This document shows positions 49,946 through 58,952 of a stretch of DNA of 62,405 nt, one piece after another. Within the stretch, counting starts at the first letter, position 1. Every line of letters begins with the position of its first letter. A program made the position numbers and the translations under genes. The notes beneath the pieces are model-generated. The model did no database searches. It saw only the letters and a list, made by a program, of their open reading frames with translations, and had not been told where the DNA came from. Origin of the DNA: Comamonadaceae bacterium CD01 (GTDB lineage Bacteria; Pseudomonadota; Gammaproteobacteria; Burkholderiales; Burkholderiaceae_C); NCBI GenBank assembly GCA_002894305.1, contig PGEI01000006.1, positions 1-62,405 on the forward strand. The letters are read 5' to 3'.

Positions 49946-50045
49946 GGTGTCTCTCCTTTGTCGGCTGTCGTGATGGATGGGTGTGCAGCGTACAGGTCAC
50001 ACGGGCATTGGCCTTCAGGGATAGTCCCGAGCACCTATCACCTAA

Positions 50046-50075
50046 GCGACGCGCGGCCCACAGGCCGCGCGTCGC
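50046..50075. other. 13-bp perfect stem-loop after the acyl-CoA ligase gene
   Basis: GCGACGCGCGGCC and GGCCGCGCGTCGC pair perfectly around CACA, 17 bases after the ligase stop. No U-tract follows in either direction. It may terminate transcription weakly or protect the 3' end. Confidence 0.55.
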
Positions 50076-50091
50076 TCAAGCTGCAATACGC

Positions 50092-51729
50092 TCAGGCGCC
50101 GGGCAGGCGGTAGTCCTTGAGCAGCTCGCGCAGGCGCGTCTTGAGCATCTTGCCGGTCGCGCCCAGCGGAATGGCGTCGACGAACACAACGTCGTCCGGG
50201 ATCTGCCACTTGGCGGTCTTGCCCTCGTAGAAGGCCAGCAGTTCCTCGCGCGTGAGCTCGGCGCCGGGCTTCTTGACCACGGCGACGATGGGCCGCTCGT
50301 CCCACTTGGGGTGCGGCATGCCGATGCACGCGGCCATGGCCACGGCCGGGTGTGCCATCGCGATGTTCTCGATGTCGATCGAGCTGATCCACTCGCCGCC
50401 GGACTTGATCACGTCCTTGGTGCGGTCGGTGATGTGCATGAAGCCATCGGCGTCAATGGTCGCCACGTCGCCCGTGGGGAACCAGTCGTGGCCGGCGGCG
50501 TCCTTGACCGAGGGGTCGCTGCCCTTGAAATAGCTCTGCATGATCCAGGGCCCGCGCACCTGCAGGTCGCCAAAGGTCTTGCCGTCCCAGGGCTGCTCCT
50601 GGCCGTCGTCGCCGACGATGCGCATGTCCACGCCGAAGATGGCGCGCCCCTGCTTGAGGCGGATCTGCAGCTGCTCCTCGCGCGGCAATGCCAGATGCTT
50701 GTTCTTGAGCGTGCAGACCGTGCCCAGCGGGCTGGTCTCGGTCATGCCCCAGGCGTGCAGCACGTCGACGCCAAACTCCTCGCGGAAGGTGTCGATCATG
50801 GCCGGCGGGCAGGCCGAGCCGCCGATCACGGTGCGCGTGAGCGCAGAGAACTTGAGCTTGTTGCCCTGCACGTGGCTCAGCAGCATCTGCCAGATCGTCG
50901 GCACGCCTGCGGCCATGGTCACGCCTTCGGACTCCATCAGCTCGTAGATCGACTTGCCGTCCATCGCCGGGCCGGGAAAGACCACCTTGCAGCCGGTCAG
51001 CGTCGCGCCATAGGGCAGGCCCCAGGCGTTGACGTGGAACATCGGCACCACCGGCATCATCGAGTCGCGTGCCGACAGGCCCATGGCGTCGGGCAGCGCG
51101 CCGCCGTAGGCATGCAGCACAGTGGAGCGGTGGCTGTACAGCGCGCCCTTGGGATTGCCCGTGGTGCCGCTGGTGTAGCACAGGCCGGCGGCGGTGTTCT
51201 CGTCGAGCTGGGGCCAGATGTACTGGCTGGAATGCCCGCCGATCCACGCCTCGTAGCTGACCAGGCCGGGAATGCCGCTGTCCGCGGGCAGCTTGTCCGC
51301 GTCGCACAGCGCCACCCATTGCTTCACCGTCGGGCAATTGCCGTGCACCGCCTGGATCAGCGGCAAGAAGGTCATGTCGAAGCACAGCACGCGGTCTTCG
51401 GCGTGGTTGACGATCCAGGCCAGCTGTTCGGGATGCAGGCGCGGGTTGAGCGTATGCACGACCCGGCCCGAACCGGCCACGCCAAAGTACAGCTCCATGT
51501 GACGGTAGCCGTTCCAGGCCAGCGTCGCCACGCGGTCGCCCTGGGCCAGGCCCGCGCCGTCGAGCGCATGGGCCAGCTGCTTGGCGCGTCCGGCCAGGTC
51601 GCGGTAGGTATAGCGGTGGACGTCACCCTCCACCCGGCGCGAGACGATCTCGCCGTCGCCATGGTGGCGCTCGGCAAAATCCATCAGCATGGAAATCAGC
51701 AGGGGTTGGCTCTGCATCTGGCCCAACAT
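50092..51729 (-). CDS. AMP-dependent acyl-CoA ligase (DmdB-like, medium/long-chain)
   Basis: 545 residues. It has the phosphate-binding loop YTSGTTGNPKG, the GMTETSP motif, the TGDVATIDADGF hinge and the catalytic Lys in LGATGKMLKT. The family activates carboxylic acids via an acyl-AMP intermediate. Similar proteins are often annotated as fatty-acid or 3-methylthiopropionate ligases; the substrate is uncertain. It lies upstream of the binding-protein gene on the same strand. Confidence 0.93.
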   Translation of the reverse strand: MLGQMQSQPLLISMLMDFAERHHGDGEIVSRRVEGDVHRYTYRDLAGRAKQLAHALDGAGLAQGDRVATLAWNGYRHMELYFGVAGSGRVVHTLNPRLHPEQLAWIVNHAEDRVLCFDMTFLPLIQAVHGNCPTVKQWVALCDADKLPADSGIPGLVSYEAWIGGHSSQYIWPQLDENTAAGLCYTSGTTGNPKGALYSHRSTVLHAYGGALPDAMGLSARDSMMPVVPMFHVNAWGLPYGATLTGCKVVFPGPAMDGKSIYELMESEGVTMAAGVPTIWQMLLSHVQGNKLKFSALTRTVIGGSACPPAMIDTFREEFGVDVLHAWGMTETSPLGTVCTLKNKHLALPREEQLQIRLKQGRAIFGVDMRIVGDDGQEQPWDGKTFGDLQVRGPWIMQSYFKGSDPSVKDAAGHDWFPTGDVATIDADGFMHITDRTKDVIKSGGEWISSIDIENIAMAHPAVAMAACIGMPHPKWDERPIVAVVKKPGAELTREELLAFYEGKTAKWQIPDDVVFVDAIPLGATGKMLKTRLRELLKDYRLPGA

Positions 51730-51906
51730 AGAAGCTCCTTGGTTGTCATGGAATCAATCCGGCCATCGTAGCGGCCGCTCCCCGGTTTTTCAGAGAAAAA
51801 ACCCGCAAGCACCCGCCCTGCCTGCCCCCGCATGTCACGCACATGACATGGCGGCGCAATCCCCTGCGTGCCGTGCAGCGCGGCGCTCTGCACCACAATC
51901 GTGCCC

Positions 51907-53382
51907 ATGCCCGCCTCCGCACCATCCGCCGTTGCCGCTCCTGCTCTTGCCTGGCGCCACGACGGCGACTTCGCCAGTCTGGGCAGCGCCTTCTACACCC
52001 GGCTGGCCCCCACACCCCTGCCCGCGCCGCACTGGGTTGCGCGCTGCGACGACGTGGCCGCACTTCTGGAGCTGCCCGCCGGCTGGCTGGCCAGCGACGA
52101 GGCGCTGCAGATCTTCAGCGGCAACGCCACTGCCCCGGGCAGCCAGCCGCTGGCCAGCGTCTACAGCGGCCACCAGTTCGGCGTCTGGGCCGGGCAGCTG
52201 GGCGACGGCCGCGCACTGTGGCTGGGCGAGACGGTGCAGGATCAGGAAGTGCAGCTCAAGGGCAGCGGGCGCACGCCCTACTCGCGTGGTGCCGACGGGC
52301 GCGCCGTGCTGCGCTCGTCGATCCGCGAATACCTGGCCAGCCATGCGCTGCACGCACTGGGCATTCCCACCACGCGCGCGCTGTGCCTGGTGGGCTCGCC
52401 GCAGCCGGTGCAGCGCGAGACGCTGGAGACCGCCGCCGTCGTCACGCGCGTGGCGCCCAGCTTCATCCGCTTCGGGCATTTCGAGCATTTCGCTGCCCGC
52501 AGGCAGACCGATGAACTGCGCCGCCTGGCCGACCATGTGATCGAGCGCTATTACCCGCAGTGCCAGTCCGCAAACAACCCTTACCAAACGCTGCTGCAGA
52601 CGGTCGGCGAGCGCACCGCGCAGATGCTGGCGCACTGGCAGGCGGCCGGGTTCTGCCACGGGGTGATGAATACCGACAACATGAGCATCCTTGGGCTGAC
52701 GCTGGACTATGGCCCGTTCCAGTTCCTCGACGCCTTCGATCCCCACCACATCTGCAACCACAGCGACCGCCTGGGCCGCTATGCGTTCGACCGCCAGCCC
52801 GCCGTCGCCTACTGGAACCTGCTGTGCCTGGCGCGCGCGCTGCTGCCGCTGATCGGCACTGAGGATGACGCGCAGGATGCGCTGCAGACCTACGAAGCCA
52901 GCTTCGAGTCACATTACCAGGTGCTGATGTTCGCCAAGCTGGGACTGCAAGGCCCGCCCGAAGAAGGCGACGCTGCCCTGCTGTGGCAACTGCTGCACCT
53001 GCTTGCCGCCCAGCAGGTGGACTGGACGCTGTTCTGGCGCAGCCTGTCGCAAAGCGTCGCGGACGATGACTTCACCCATGCACGCGACCTGCTGGTCGAC
53101 CGCGAGGGCTTTGACACCTGGCTGCCCGCCTACCGCGGCCGCATCGCGCGCAGCGAACAGGCGGGCGCCGCAGCGCGGATGCTGCGCACCAATCCGCGCT
53201 TTGCGCTGCGCAACTACATGGCCGAACAGGCCATCGACGCGGCACGGCAGGGCGACTTCAGCGTGGTGCACACCTTGCAAACCGTGCTGCAGCATCCATT
53301 TGAAGAACGCCCGGATCACGCCGACTGGGCCGGCCTGCCGCCCGACTGGGCCCACTCCATTGCCTTGAGCTGCTCGTCATGA
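51907..53382 (+). CDS. selO: protein adenylyltransferase SelO
   Basis: 491 residues. It is a pseudokinase-fold AMPylator: Lys118 is in [17 protein letters not shown], with the metal site NTDN (255-258) and Asp267 in DYGP. The C-terminus is CSS, with Cys489 where animal SelO has selenocysteine. The in-frame ATG at 51868 is rejected in favour of the one that begins the conserved region. The stop overlaps the msrB ATG, tying it to a methionine sulfoxide reductase. Confidence 0.95.
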   Translation: MPASAPSAVAAPALAWRHDGDFASLGSAFYTRLAPTPLPAPHWVARCDDVAALLELPAGWLASDEALQIFSGNATAPGSQPLASVYSGHQFGVWAGQLGDGRALWLGETVQDQEVQLKGSGRTPYSRGADGRAVLRSSIREYLASHALHALGIPTTRALCLVGSPQPVQRETLETAAVVTRVAPSFIRFGHFEHFAARRQTDELRRLADHVIERYYPQCQSANNPYQTLLQTVGERTAQMLAHWQAAGFCHGVMNTDNMSILGLTLDYGPFQFLDAFDPHHICNHSDRLGRYAFDRQPAVAYWNLLCLARALLPLIGTEDDAQDALQTYEASFESHYQVLMFAKLGLQGPPEEGDAALLWQLLHLLAAQQVDWTLFWRSLSQSVADDDFTHARDLLVDREGFDTWLPAYRGRIARSEQAGAAARMLRTNPRFALRNYMAEQAIDAARQGDFSVVHTLQTVLQHPFEERPDHADWAGLPPDWAHSIALSCSS

Positions 53383-53792
53383 CCTATCCCATCCAGAAAA
53401 CCGAAACGCAGTGGCAACAGGTGTTGCGAGACAAGAATGCCGAACCCGGCGCCTATGAAGTCACGCGACACGCCGCCACCGAACGCCCGTTCACCGGCCA
53501 ATACAATCAGCACTGGAACAACGGCCGCTACCACTGCATCTGCTGCGGCGCACCGTTGTTCGTATCCGACACCAAGTTCGACGCCGGCTGCGGCTGGCCC
53601 AGCTTCTGGCAGGCGGTGCCGGGCGCGATCCGCGAAATCGAGGATCGCAGCCACGGCATGGTGCGCGTGGAGACAGTCTGTGCCCAATGCGGAGCCCACC
53701 TGGGCCATGTGTTTCCCGACGGCCCTGCACCCACCGGCCAGCGCTACTGCATGAACTCGGCCTCGCTGGAGTTTGAACCCACCCCGCCATGA
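53379..53792 (+). CDS. msrB: peptide-methionine (R)-S-oxide reductase
   Basis: 137 residues. Zinc is bound by two CxxC pairs (CICCG and CAQCG). CGWPSFW and the catalytic Cys in [11 protein letters not shown] complete the family signature. It reduces the R-epimer of methionine sulfoxide using thioredoxin. It is coupled to selO and yciB by four-base overlaps, suggesting an oxidative-stress and redox-repair operon. Confidence 0.97.
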   Translation: MTYPIQKTETQWQQVLRDKNAEPGAYEVTRHAATERPFTGQYNQHWNNGRYHCICCGAPLFVSDTKFDAGCGWPSFWQAVPGAIREIEDRSHGMVRVETVCAQCGAHLGHVFPDGPAPTGQRYCMNSASLEFEPTPP

Positions 53793-54352
53793 AACTGCTG
53801 CTCGACTTTCTGCCCCTCCTGCTGTTCTTCGTCGCCTACAAGCTGCAGGGCATCTACGCCGGCACGGCAGTGCTGATGGCCGCCACCTGCGTGCAGATGG
53901 CCATCATCTACGCCATCGACAAGAAGCTGACGACGATGCACAAGGCGACGCTTGCGCTGATCCTGATCTTCGGCGCCCTCACGCTGGGCCTGCAGGACGA
54001 CCGCTTCATCAAGTGGAAGCCCACCGTGCTCTACGCCGCCATGGCGCTGGCGCTGGCCGTGGCGCTGTGGGGCTACCGCAAGAACTTTCTGCGCGTCATG
54101 CTGGGCAGCCAGCTCGCCCTGCCCGACGCCGTGTGGCACAGGCTCAGCGTGGCCTGGGTGCTGTACTGCCTGTTCATGTCCACGCTCAACGGCTACGTGG
54201 CCGCCTTCTGGTCCACCGACGCCTGGGCCGACTTCAAGCTGTGGGGCTACGTGTTCCCGCTCGTCTTCATCGTCGGCCAGGCGCTTTACCTGACCCGCCA
54301 CATCGAGCACGACGCGGCAGACACCCACCCCTCCAAGGACGCACAACCATGA
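53789..54352 (+). CDS. yciB: inner-membrane septation protein A family (YciB)
   Basis: 187 residues with five to six hydrophobic helices, opening [19 protein letters not shown] as in YciB/IspZ. Family members affect cell division and envelope shape; the biochemical role is unclear. ATGA overlaps with msrB and bolA show co-translation. Confidence 0.94.
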   Translation: MKLLLDFLPLLLFFVAYKLQGIYAGTAVLMAATCVQMAIIYAIDKKLTTMHKATLALILIFGALTLGLQDDRFIKWKPTVLYAAMALALAVALWGYRKNFLRVMLGSQLALPDAVWHRLSVAWVLYCLFMSTLNGYVAAFWSTDAWADFKLWGYVFPLVFIVGQALYLTRHIEHDAADTHPSKDAQP

Positions 54353-54624
54353 CCGACGCCTCTTTTGCCGTCACCGCCCAGGCCATGCAAAGTCATTTGC
54401 AGCAGACGCTGGTGCCCACCAGCCTGGAAGTGCTGGACGAAAGCTGGAAGCACGAAGGCCATGCCGGCGCCAACGGAACAGGTTTTGGCACGCATTTCCG
54501 GGTGCGCATTGCCAGCCCCGCGTTCGACGGAAAAAGCCGCGTTGCGCGCCATCGGCTTGTGTATGATGCGCTGCAGATTTTTATTGACCATGGCGCGCAT
54601 GCCATCGCCATTGAAACTCTTTGA
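54349..54624 (+). CDS. BolA family protein
   Basis: 91 residues, the normal BolA length. It has the conserved [22 protein letters not shown] and HRLVYDAL motifs, with His residues that may take part in [2Fe-2S] sharing with monothiol glutaredoxins. The start overlaps yciB. The peptidylprolyl isomerase gene follows at 67 bases. Confidence 0.92.
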   Translation: MTDASFAVTAQAMQSHLQQTLVPTSLEVLDESWKHEGHAGANGTGFGTHFRVRIASPAFDGKSRVARHRLVYDALQIFIDHGAHAIAIETL

Positions 54625-54691
54625 CGACATCACGCTCAAAAGCGCTGCGGGTTCGTTGCCCGCGCCATCTCTCCCCCGTTCAGGATTTTTC

Positions 54692-55477
54692 ATGAAGAAA
54701 CAGCTCATGTCCGGCCTGGTGGCCGCTGCCATGCTGGGCAGCGTCGCCTTGCCTGTTGCCGCACAAAACCTCGCCATCGTCAACGGCAAGGCCATCCCCA
54801 AGGAGCGCGTCGAAGTGCTCAAGGATCAACTCGAGCGCTCGGGCCGCCCGGTCAACGCCGAGATGGAAGACCAGATCAAGGAAGAAGTGATCGCCCGCGA
54901 AATCTTCATGCAGGAGGCGACCAAGCGCGGCCTGGAGAACACGGCCGACTACAAGACCCAGATGGAGCTGGCGCGCCAGACCATCTTGATTCGTGAACTG
55001 TTTGCCGACTACCAGAACGCCCACCCGGTCACCGACGCCGACATCCAGGCCGAATACGACAAGTTCGTCGCCGCCAACGCCGGCAAGGAATACAAGGCCA
55101 GCCACATCCTGGTCGACAAGGAGGCCGACGCCAAGGCCATCATCGCCTCGATCAAGAAGGGCGCCAAGTTCGAGGACATCGCCAAGAAGCAATCCAAGGA
55201 TCCCGGATCGGGCGCACGTGGCGGCGACCTGGACTGGGCCAGCCCGGCCAGCTATGTGCCCGAATTCACCGAGGCCATGGTCAAGCTGAACAAGGGCCAG
55301 ATGACCGACACCCCGGTTCAGAGCCAGTTCGGCTGGCACGTCATCCGCCTGGACGACGTGCGCGACGCCGAGCTGCCCAAGCTCGATGACGTCAAGCCCC
55401 AGATCGCCCAGCAGCTGCAGCAGCAAAAACTCATGCAGTTCCAGCAGGAACTGCGCGAGAAGGCCAAGGTGGAATAA
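54692..55477 (+). CDS. periplasmic peptidylprolyl isomerase (PpiC/SurA-like)
   Basis: 261 residues. The signal peptide is cut near residue 25 (PVAAQN). An N-terminal SurA-like chaperone region is followed by a parvulin domain (YKASHILVD, GDLDWASPASYVPEF, FGWHVIRLDD). It assists folding of outer-membrane proteins. It has its own likely promoter in the 67-bp gap after bolA. Confidence 0.92.
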   Translation: MKKQLMSGLVAAAMLGSVALPVAAQNLAIVNGKAIPKERVEVLKDQLERSGRPVNAEMEDQIKEEVIAREIFMQEATKRGLENTADYKTQMELARQTILIRELFADYQNAHPVTDADIQAEYDKFVAANAGKEYKASHILVDKEADAKAIIASIKKGAKFEDIAKKQSKDPGSGARGGDLDWASPASYVPEFTEAMVKLNKGQMTDTPVQSQFGWHVIRLDDVRDAELPKLDDVKPQIAQQLQQQKLMQFQQELREKAKVE

Positions 55478-55506
55478 ACGTCCGCACTCGCCTTGACCAG
55501 CGACCG

Positions 55507-55538
55507 AAAACCCAGCCCATGCGGCTGGGTTTTCTTTT
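55507..55538 (+). terminator. intrinsic terminator after the peptidylprolyl isomerase gene
   Basis: AAAACCCAGCC pairs with GGCTGGGTTTT around CATGC and is followed by CTTTTG. It ends the selO-to-ppiC group. Confidence 0.9.
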
Positions 55539-55635
55539 GCCTGCGCCAACCCGAACTGCATACAAATGCGCGTAAACGCGGGCGGTCATTCCACAGGTAC
55601 GCTAATGGAACAACCTCGCCATTAGCCAGGATGAT

Positions 55636-56051
55636 CTATGCAGTCCAGCCTTGCATGCGGGCTGCCTCGGCACGCAGGAATTCAGGCCCGCCGAACAGTT
55701 GCCGGTTCACGCCGATGCGCTTGAACCATAGGTGCAAGCCGAGCGCGTCGGTGAAACCTATGCCTCCGTGGACCTCGGTCGCCGTACGGGCCACGAAACG
55801 CCCGACATCGGAAAGATGGCTTTTTGCAAGACATGCCATGGCAGGGCCTTCCGACATGCCGTTCGCGACGACGAAGGCCGCATGCCATAGCAGCGCCTTG
55901 CAAGGCTCGACTCTCGCGGCCATGTCGGCGCACATATGCTTCACCGCCTGGAACGAGGCGATAGGCACGCCAAACTGCTTCCTCTCAAGAGAGTATTCGA
56001 CGGCGGCTTCGATCATCCGCTCTGCAGCACCCAGCGTGTCGGCGACCATGG
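55636..56051 (-). pseudogene. C-terminal fragment of an acyl-CoA dehydrogenase, fused in frame to an integrase remnant
   Basis: About 138 codons match only the last helical domain of an acyl-CoA dehydrogenase: AAERMIEAAVEYSLERKQFG, FQAVKHMCADMAARVEP, then ATEVHGGIGFTDALGL. The N-terminal and middle ACAD domains are missing. The frame runs straight into the integrase N-terminal domain at about 56049, so a deletion has joined two unrelated genes. The fragment cannot be a working dehydrogenase. Confidence 0.85.
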
Positions 56052-56321
56052 CTCGTGCCACCTGGCGCGACTTCACAGGATCGGCGCCACCGGCCTTTTG
56101 CGCCTTGGCATCGTCGCGCGCCTGGCGTGCGGCTGGCAGCTTCACGGCCGGATAACTGCCAATCGCCAGGCACCCCTCTTTGCCGTTGACGCGGTACTTC
56201 CAGAACCAGCGCTTCGAGCCGCTGGGCGCAATCTCCAGATACAGACCGCCCGCATCGGCCAGGCGGGCGCGCTTCTTCTCTGGCGGCAGGTCGCGTTTCG
56301 GCATTCGGCATCGGTCAGCAT
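56052..56321 (-). pseudogene. tyrosine integrase N-terminal remnant (DUF4102)
   Basis: About 85 codons of the arm-binding N-terminal domain of a P4-type integrase: PPEKKRARLADAGGLYLEIA, SKRWFWKYRVNGKEGCLAIG, YPAVKLPAARQARDDA. The typical start MLTDAECRNATC lies at 56321 in another frame. One missing C after that TGC codon would restore the reading frame, which is evidence of a one-base deletion. The catalytic domain is gone. It is transcribed in the same direction as tRNA-Pro(TGG), whose 3' end is about 265 bases upstream, the usual layout for tRNA-linked islands. Confidence 0.8.
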
Positions 56322-56414
56322 TGGATACCTCGGTTTTGGTAGCCGGCTTGCCGGTGGATCACGACACCGGAAAAACCGGCAAACCCGCGCCACTGCTGGG
56401 TTTGCGCCATTCCC

Positions 56415-56478
56415 GGGGGAACAAACGCCGAAATTTTAGCCCCCGCCTGTTTTGTTCCCCGTTTGCCCCCCGTTTGCG
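56415..56478. repeat. GTTTG(T/C)CCCC repeats beside the integrase remnant
   Basis: GTTTTGTTCCCC, GTTTGCCCCCC and a partial GTTTGCGC lie in tandem at 56449-56478. An inverted copy (GGGGGAACAAAC) lies at 56415-56426. Such repeats beside an integrase gene are typical arm-type binding sites. No matching right-end site was found. Confidence 0.55.
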
Positions 56479-56543
56479 CTGGCTGTCGGCGCACGTTAGC
56501 GGACACGTACGAACAATAATTTATTGATTTTCAATGGAAGAAT

Positions 56544-56576
56544 AAAAAAATCCGGACACCTGCGGAGGTGCCCGGA
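56544..56576 (-). terminator. intrinsic terminator after tRNA-Pro(TGG)
   Basis: On the minus strand TCCGGGCACCT pairs with AGGTGTCCGGA around CCGC (one G-T wobble) and is followed by seven T residues. It begins 9 bases after the tRNA 3' end. Confidence 0.9.
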
Positions 56577-56584
56577 CTATGTAT

Positions 56585-56661
56585 TGGTCGGAGCGGCGGG
56601 ATTCGAACTCGCGACCCTCTGCTCCCAAAGCAGATGCGCTACCAGGCTGCGCTACGCTCCG
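56585..56661 (-). tRNA. tRNA-Pro (anticodon TGG)
   Basis: A 77-base cloverleaf with encoded CCA. The acceptor CGGAGCG pairs with CGCTCCG. The D-arm is GCGCAGCCTGGTAGCGC, the anticodon loop is TTTGGGA (TGG) and the T-arm is GAGTTCGAATC. The integrase remnant downstream suggests this tRNA was an island insertion site. Confidence 0.95.
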
Positions 56662-56726
56662 ACGGCGCGTATTCTAACCTGGCGCCGCTTCATTTCTGCG
56701 CAATTGCAACCCACTCGACGCGCATT

Positions 56727-56978
56727 TCAACGGTTGGAGTTGGGGCCGGGGCCTCGACCTGGAAGGTGGCGGAAGGTGATCCGCCCTTTGGACAAGTCAT
56801 AAGGCGACATTTCCAGCGAAACCTTGTCGCCCGCCAGAATACGGATATGGTGCTTGCGCATTTTTCCGCCAGTGTAGGCAATCAGTTCGTGTCCGTTGTC
56901 TAACGTCACACGGAAGCGCGAATCGGGCAGCACTTCGGTAACGCTACCTTGCATTTCAATCAGTTCTTCCTTGGCCAT
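56727..56978 (-). CDS. infA: translation initiation factor IF-1
   Basis: 83 residues, slightly longer than the usual 72 because of a Pro/Gly-rich C-terminal tail ([10 protein letters not shown]). The S1-like OB fold is complete ([39 protein letters not shown]). This is the variant with an extra tail often found as a second IF-1 copy in betaproteobacteria. It is monocistronic. Confidence 0.96.
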   Translation of the reverse strand: MAKEELIEMQGSVTEVLPDSRFRVTLDNGHELIAYTGGKMRKHHIRILAGDKVSLEMSPYDLSKGRITFRHLPGRGPGPNSNR

Positions 56979-57360
56979 GAGTCCTCTGTTTCAGTGTATC
57001 GGAGGTTATATCGCCAGTGCACGCCCATGACACCCTTGTCGATGCCGCCCTGCCCGAACTGGAATACCGCATCGTGCCGATGTTGAATTTCGCCACGACC
57101 GCAAAAGCGGATTACGTGCGAAATCCCACCATTTCGCCACGCCCTCGTACATCCAGGCGTGGCAAAAGCAGACGAAACCAGCGCTGCACTGAAGTAAAAC
57201 TTACTGATTGTACAGCGTTGATGACACCAGCAAATACTCACTGACACTTGTCGCGCCTTCGGGCAGGCAGTTGGCACCAACAGTGCCTCTGCGGTCGCTG
57301 GCAAGTGCGTCGCTACAATCGCAAACCTTTCGCCCAGCCTCTTGCGTGGAACCATTACCC
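56979..57360. other. intergenic region without a supported gene
   Basis: About 380 bases between infA and psd, which are divergent, so both promoters should be here. The sequence includes two copies of ATTTCGCCACG (near 57087 and 57131), but no coding frame has an acceptable start and no RNA gene is seen. Confidence 0.5.
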
Positions 57361-58200
57361 GTGTCTGAACGTTTTTCCGTGGCCCTGCAACATCTGCTTC
57401 CCAAACAAGCGTTGACCGCGCTTGCCGGCCGCATGGCCTGGTGGCAGGGCGGCGCCATGACCACCGCTTTCATTCGTTGGTTCGTCGCACGCTACCGCGT
57501 CGACATGAACGAGGCCGCCAACTCCGACGTCGCCAGCTACGCCAGCTTCAACGCATTTTTTACCCGCGCGCTGCGCCCAGGCACGCGCCCGCTGGCCGAT
57601 AGTGCATTCATCAGCCCGGTCGATGGCGCCATCAGCCAGATCGGGCCGATTGCCGGCGATCAGATCTTCCAGGCCAAAGGGCACGCCTACTCCAGTACGG
57701 CGCTGCTGGGCGGAGACGCAGCGCTGGCCGCGCGCTTCAACGACGGCCTGTTCGCCACGATCTATCTCAGCCCGCGCGACTACCACCGCATCCACATGCC
57801 TTGCGACGGGCAACTGCAGCACATGACCCACGTACCCGGCTCACTGTATTCCGTGAATCCGACGACGGCACGAGGCGTGCCGGGCCTGTTTGCCCGCAAT
57901 GAGCGGGTGGTGTGCATGTTCGATACGCCGCTAGGGGCGATGGCGCTGGTACTTGTTGGCGCAACCATTGTTGGCAGCATGGCAACCGTGTGGCACGGCC
58001 AGGTCAATCCGCCACGCTCGGGCCAGATCCGCAGTTGGGACTATCCGCAAGGCGCGACCAGCCTGAGCCAGGGCGACGAGATGGGCCGCTTCCAGCTGGG
58101 GTCGACCGTGGTGCTACTGCTGCAGCGCGGCGCGCTGCAGTGGAACCCGTCGCTGACCGCCACGATACCGGTACGCATGGGCCAGTCGTTGCTAGCGTGA
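57361..58200 (+). CDS. psd: phosphatidylserine decarboxylase proenzyme
   Basis: 279 residues, starting GTG at 57361. The self-cleavage site is LGS248T (QLGSTVVLLL), which gives a short alpha subunit of about 32 residues carrying the pyruvoyl group. The FNAFFTR, PVDGAISQIG and SPRDYHRIHMP motifs are intact. It makes phosphatidylethanolamine on the inner membrane. The longer upstream frame lacks conserved sequence. Confidence 0.96.
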   Translation: MSERFSVALQHLLPKQALTALAGRMAWWQGGAMTTAFIRWFVARYRVDMNEAANSDVASYASFNAFFTRALRPGTRPLADSAFISPVDGAISQIGPIAGDQIFQAKGHAYSSTALLGGDAALAARFNDGLFATIYLSPRDYHRIHMPCDGQLQHMTHVPGSLYSVNPTTARGVPGLFARNERVVCMFDTPLGAMALVLVGATIVGSMATVWHGQVNPPRSGQIRSWDYPQGATSLSQGDEMGRFQLGSTVVLLLQRGALQWNPSLTATIPVRMGQSLLA

Positions 58201-58213
58201 CCTGAGGCCCGGC

Positions 58214-58522
58214 TCAACGCCTGTTAGACACCAGGCTGCCAGCCGGATAAAGCACGTCCGGAACCCGAAGCGTGGTGAACACGGTGGGCTCCAGCTCCAA
58301 TTCCAGCGGATCGACCGGATCGGCTTGCCCAGTCAGGTAGATCACCATGTCGTCACGTCGCAGCGCGACATGGCTGATCGTCTCCCACTGCCCCATTCTG
58401 CGCACGCGGGTGCCGGGCTTGTACAAGGGCATGCGAAAGCGCTCACTCCACCCCCATGCGGCAACATGCGTCCCGTCGTGCGCAGCCATCACAGGGGGCT
58501 GCAGGCTCACGTCCATCATCAT
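58214..58522 (-). CDS. small hypothetical protein
   Basis: Up to 102 residues, soluble, no signal peptide. A GAGGGAG precedes three consecutive ATG codons (58522, 58519, 58516), so the start is uncertain by two codons. It has an acidic middle (PVDPLELELEP) and a hydrophobic C-terminal half. I do not recognise a family. The proper ribosome-binding site and codon use support a real gene, convergent with psd. Confidence 0.7.
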   Translation of the reverse strand: MMMDVSLQPPVMAAHDGTHVAAWGWSERFRMPLYKPGTRVRRMGQWETISHVALRRDDMVIYLTGQADPVDPLELELEPTVFTTLRVPDVLYPAGSLVSNRR

Positions 58523-58952
58523 TGCTCCCTCTTTTGCTCAGCCAACGTGAAACTTGCATCCACGTTACAATCCATGGATCGGACAAGGTCTTTAATGGCT
58601 TCTATCCCGTATTCGGCTCATCAGCGTGGTTCTTGAGTTTTTTCTGCCATGCAACGCAACGGCGCGACTGGTTCACCAACCATGCCAAAGCACACGCCCT
58701 CACCTAGCCGCGCAAATCTGTTGCCATTGCCCGCTTTCTCAACTGCGTCGCTGCCAGAAACAGCCCATTTCGTCGCATAACGGATAGGCAGGACATGGAC
58801 AAAGATAAGAAATAGAAAGGCGCGCAGCAAATACTGCGGGAACTAGTTCGCAGCATCTCACACCAAATACCGTGTCGTGCAGGCTGGTTGCGCCACGCTG
58901 GCCAGCCGTTCGCCTGCACCAATTTTGAAGTCATAAACACAAGGATTTCACC
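58523..58952. other. intergenic region without a supported gene
   Basis: About 430 bases between the small hypothetical gene and the Rrf2 gene, which are divergent. No open frame with start signals, tRNA or repeat was found. The promoters of both genes presumably lie here. Confidence 0.5.
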
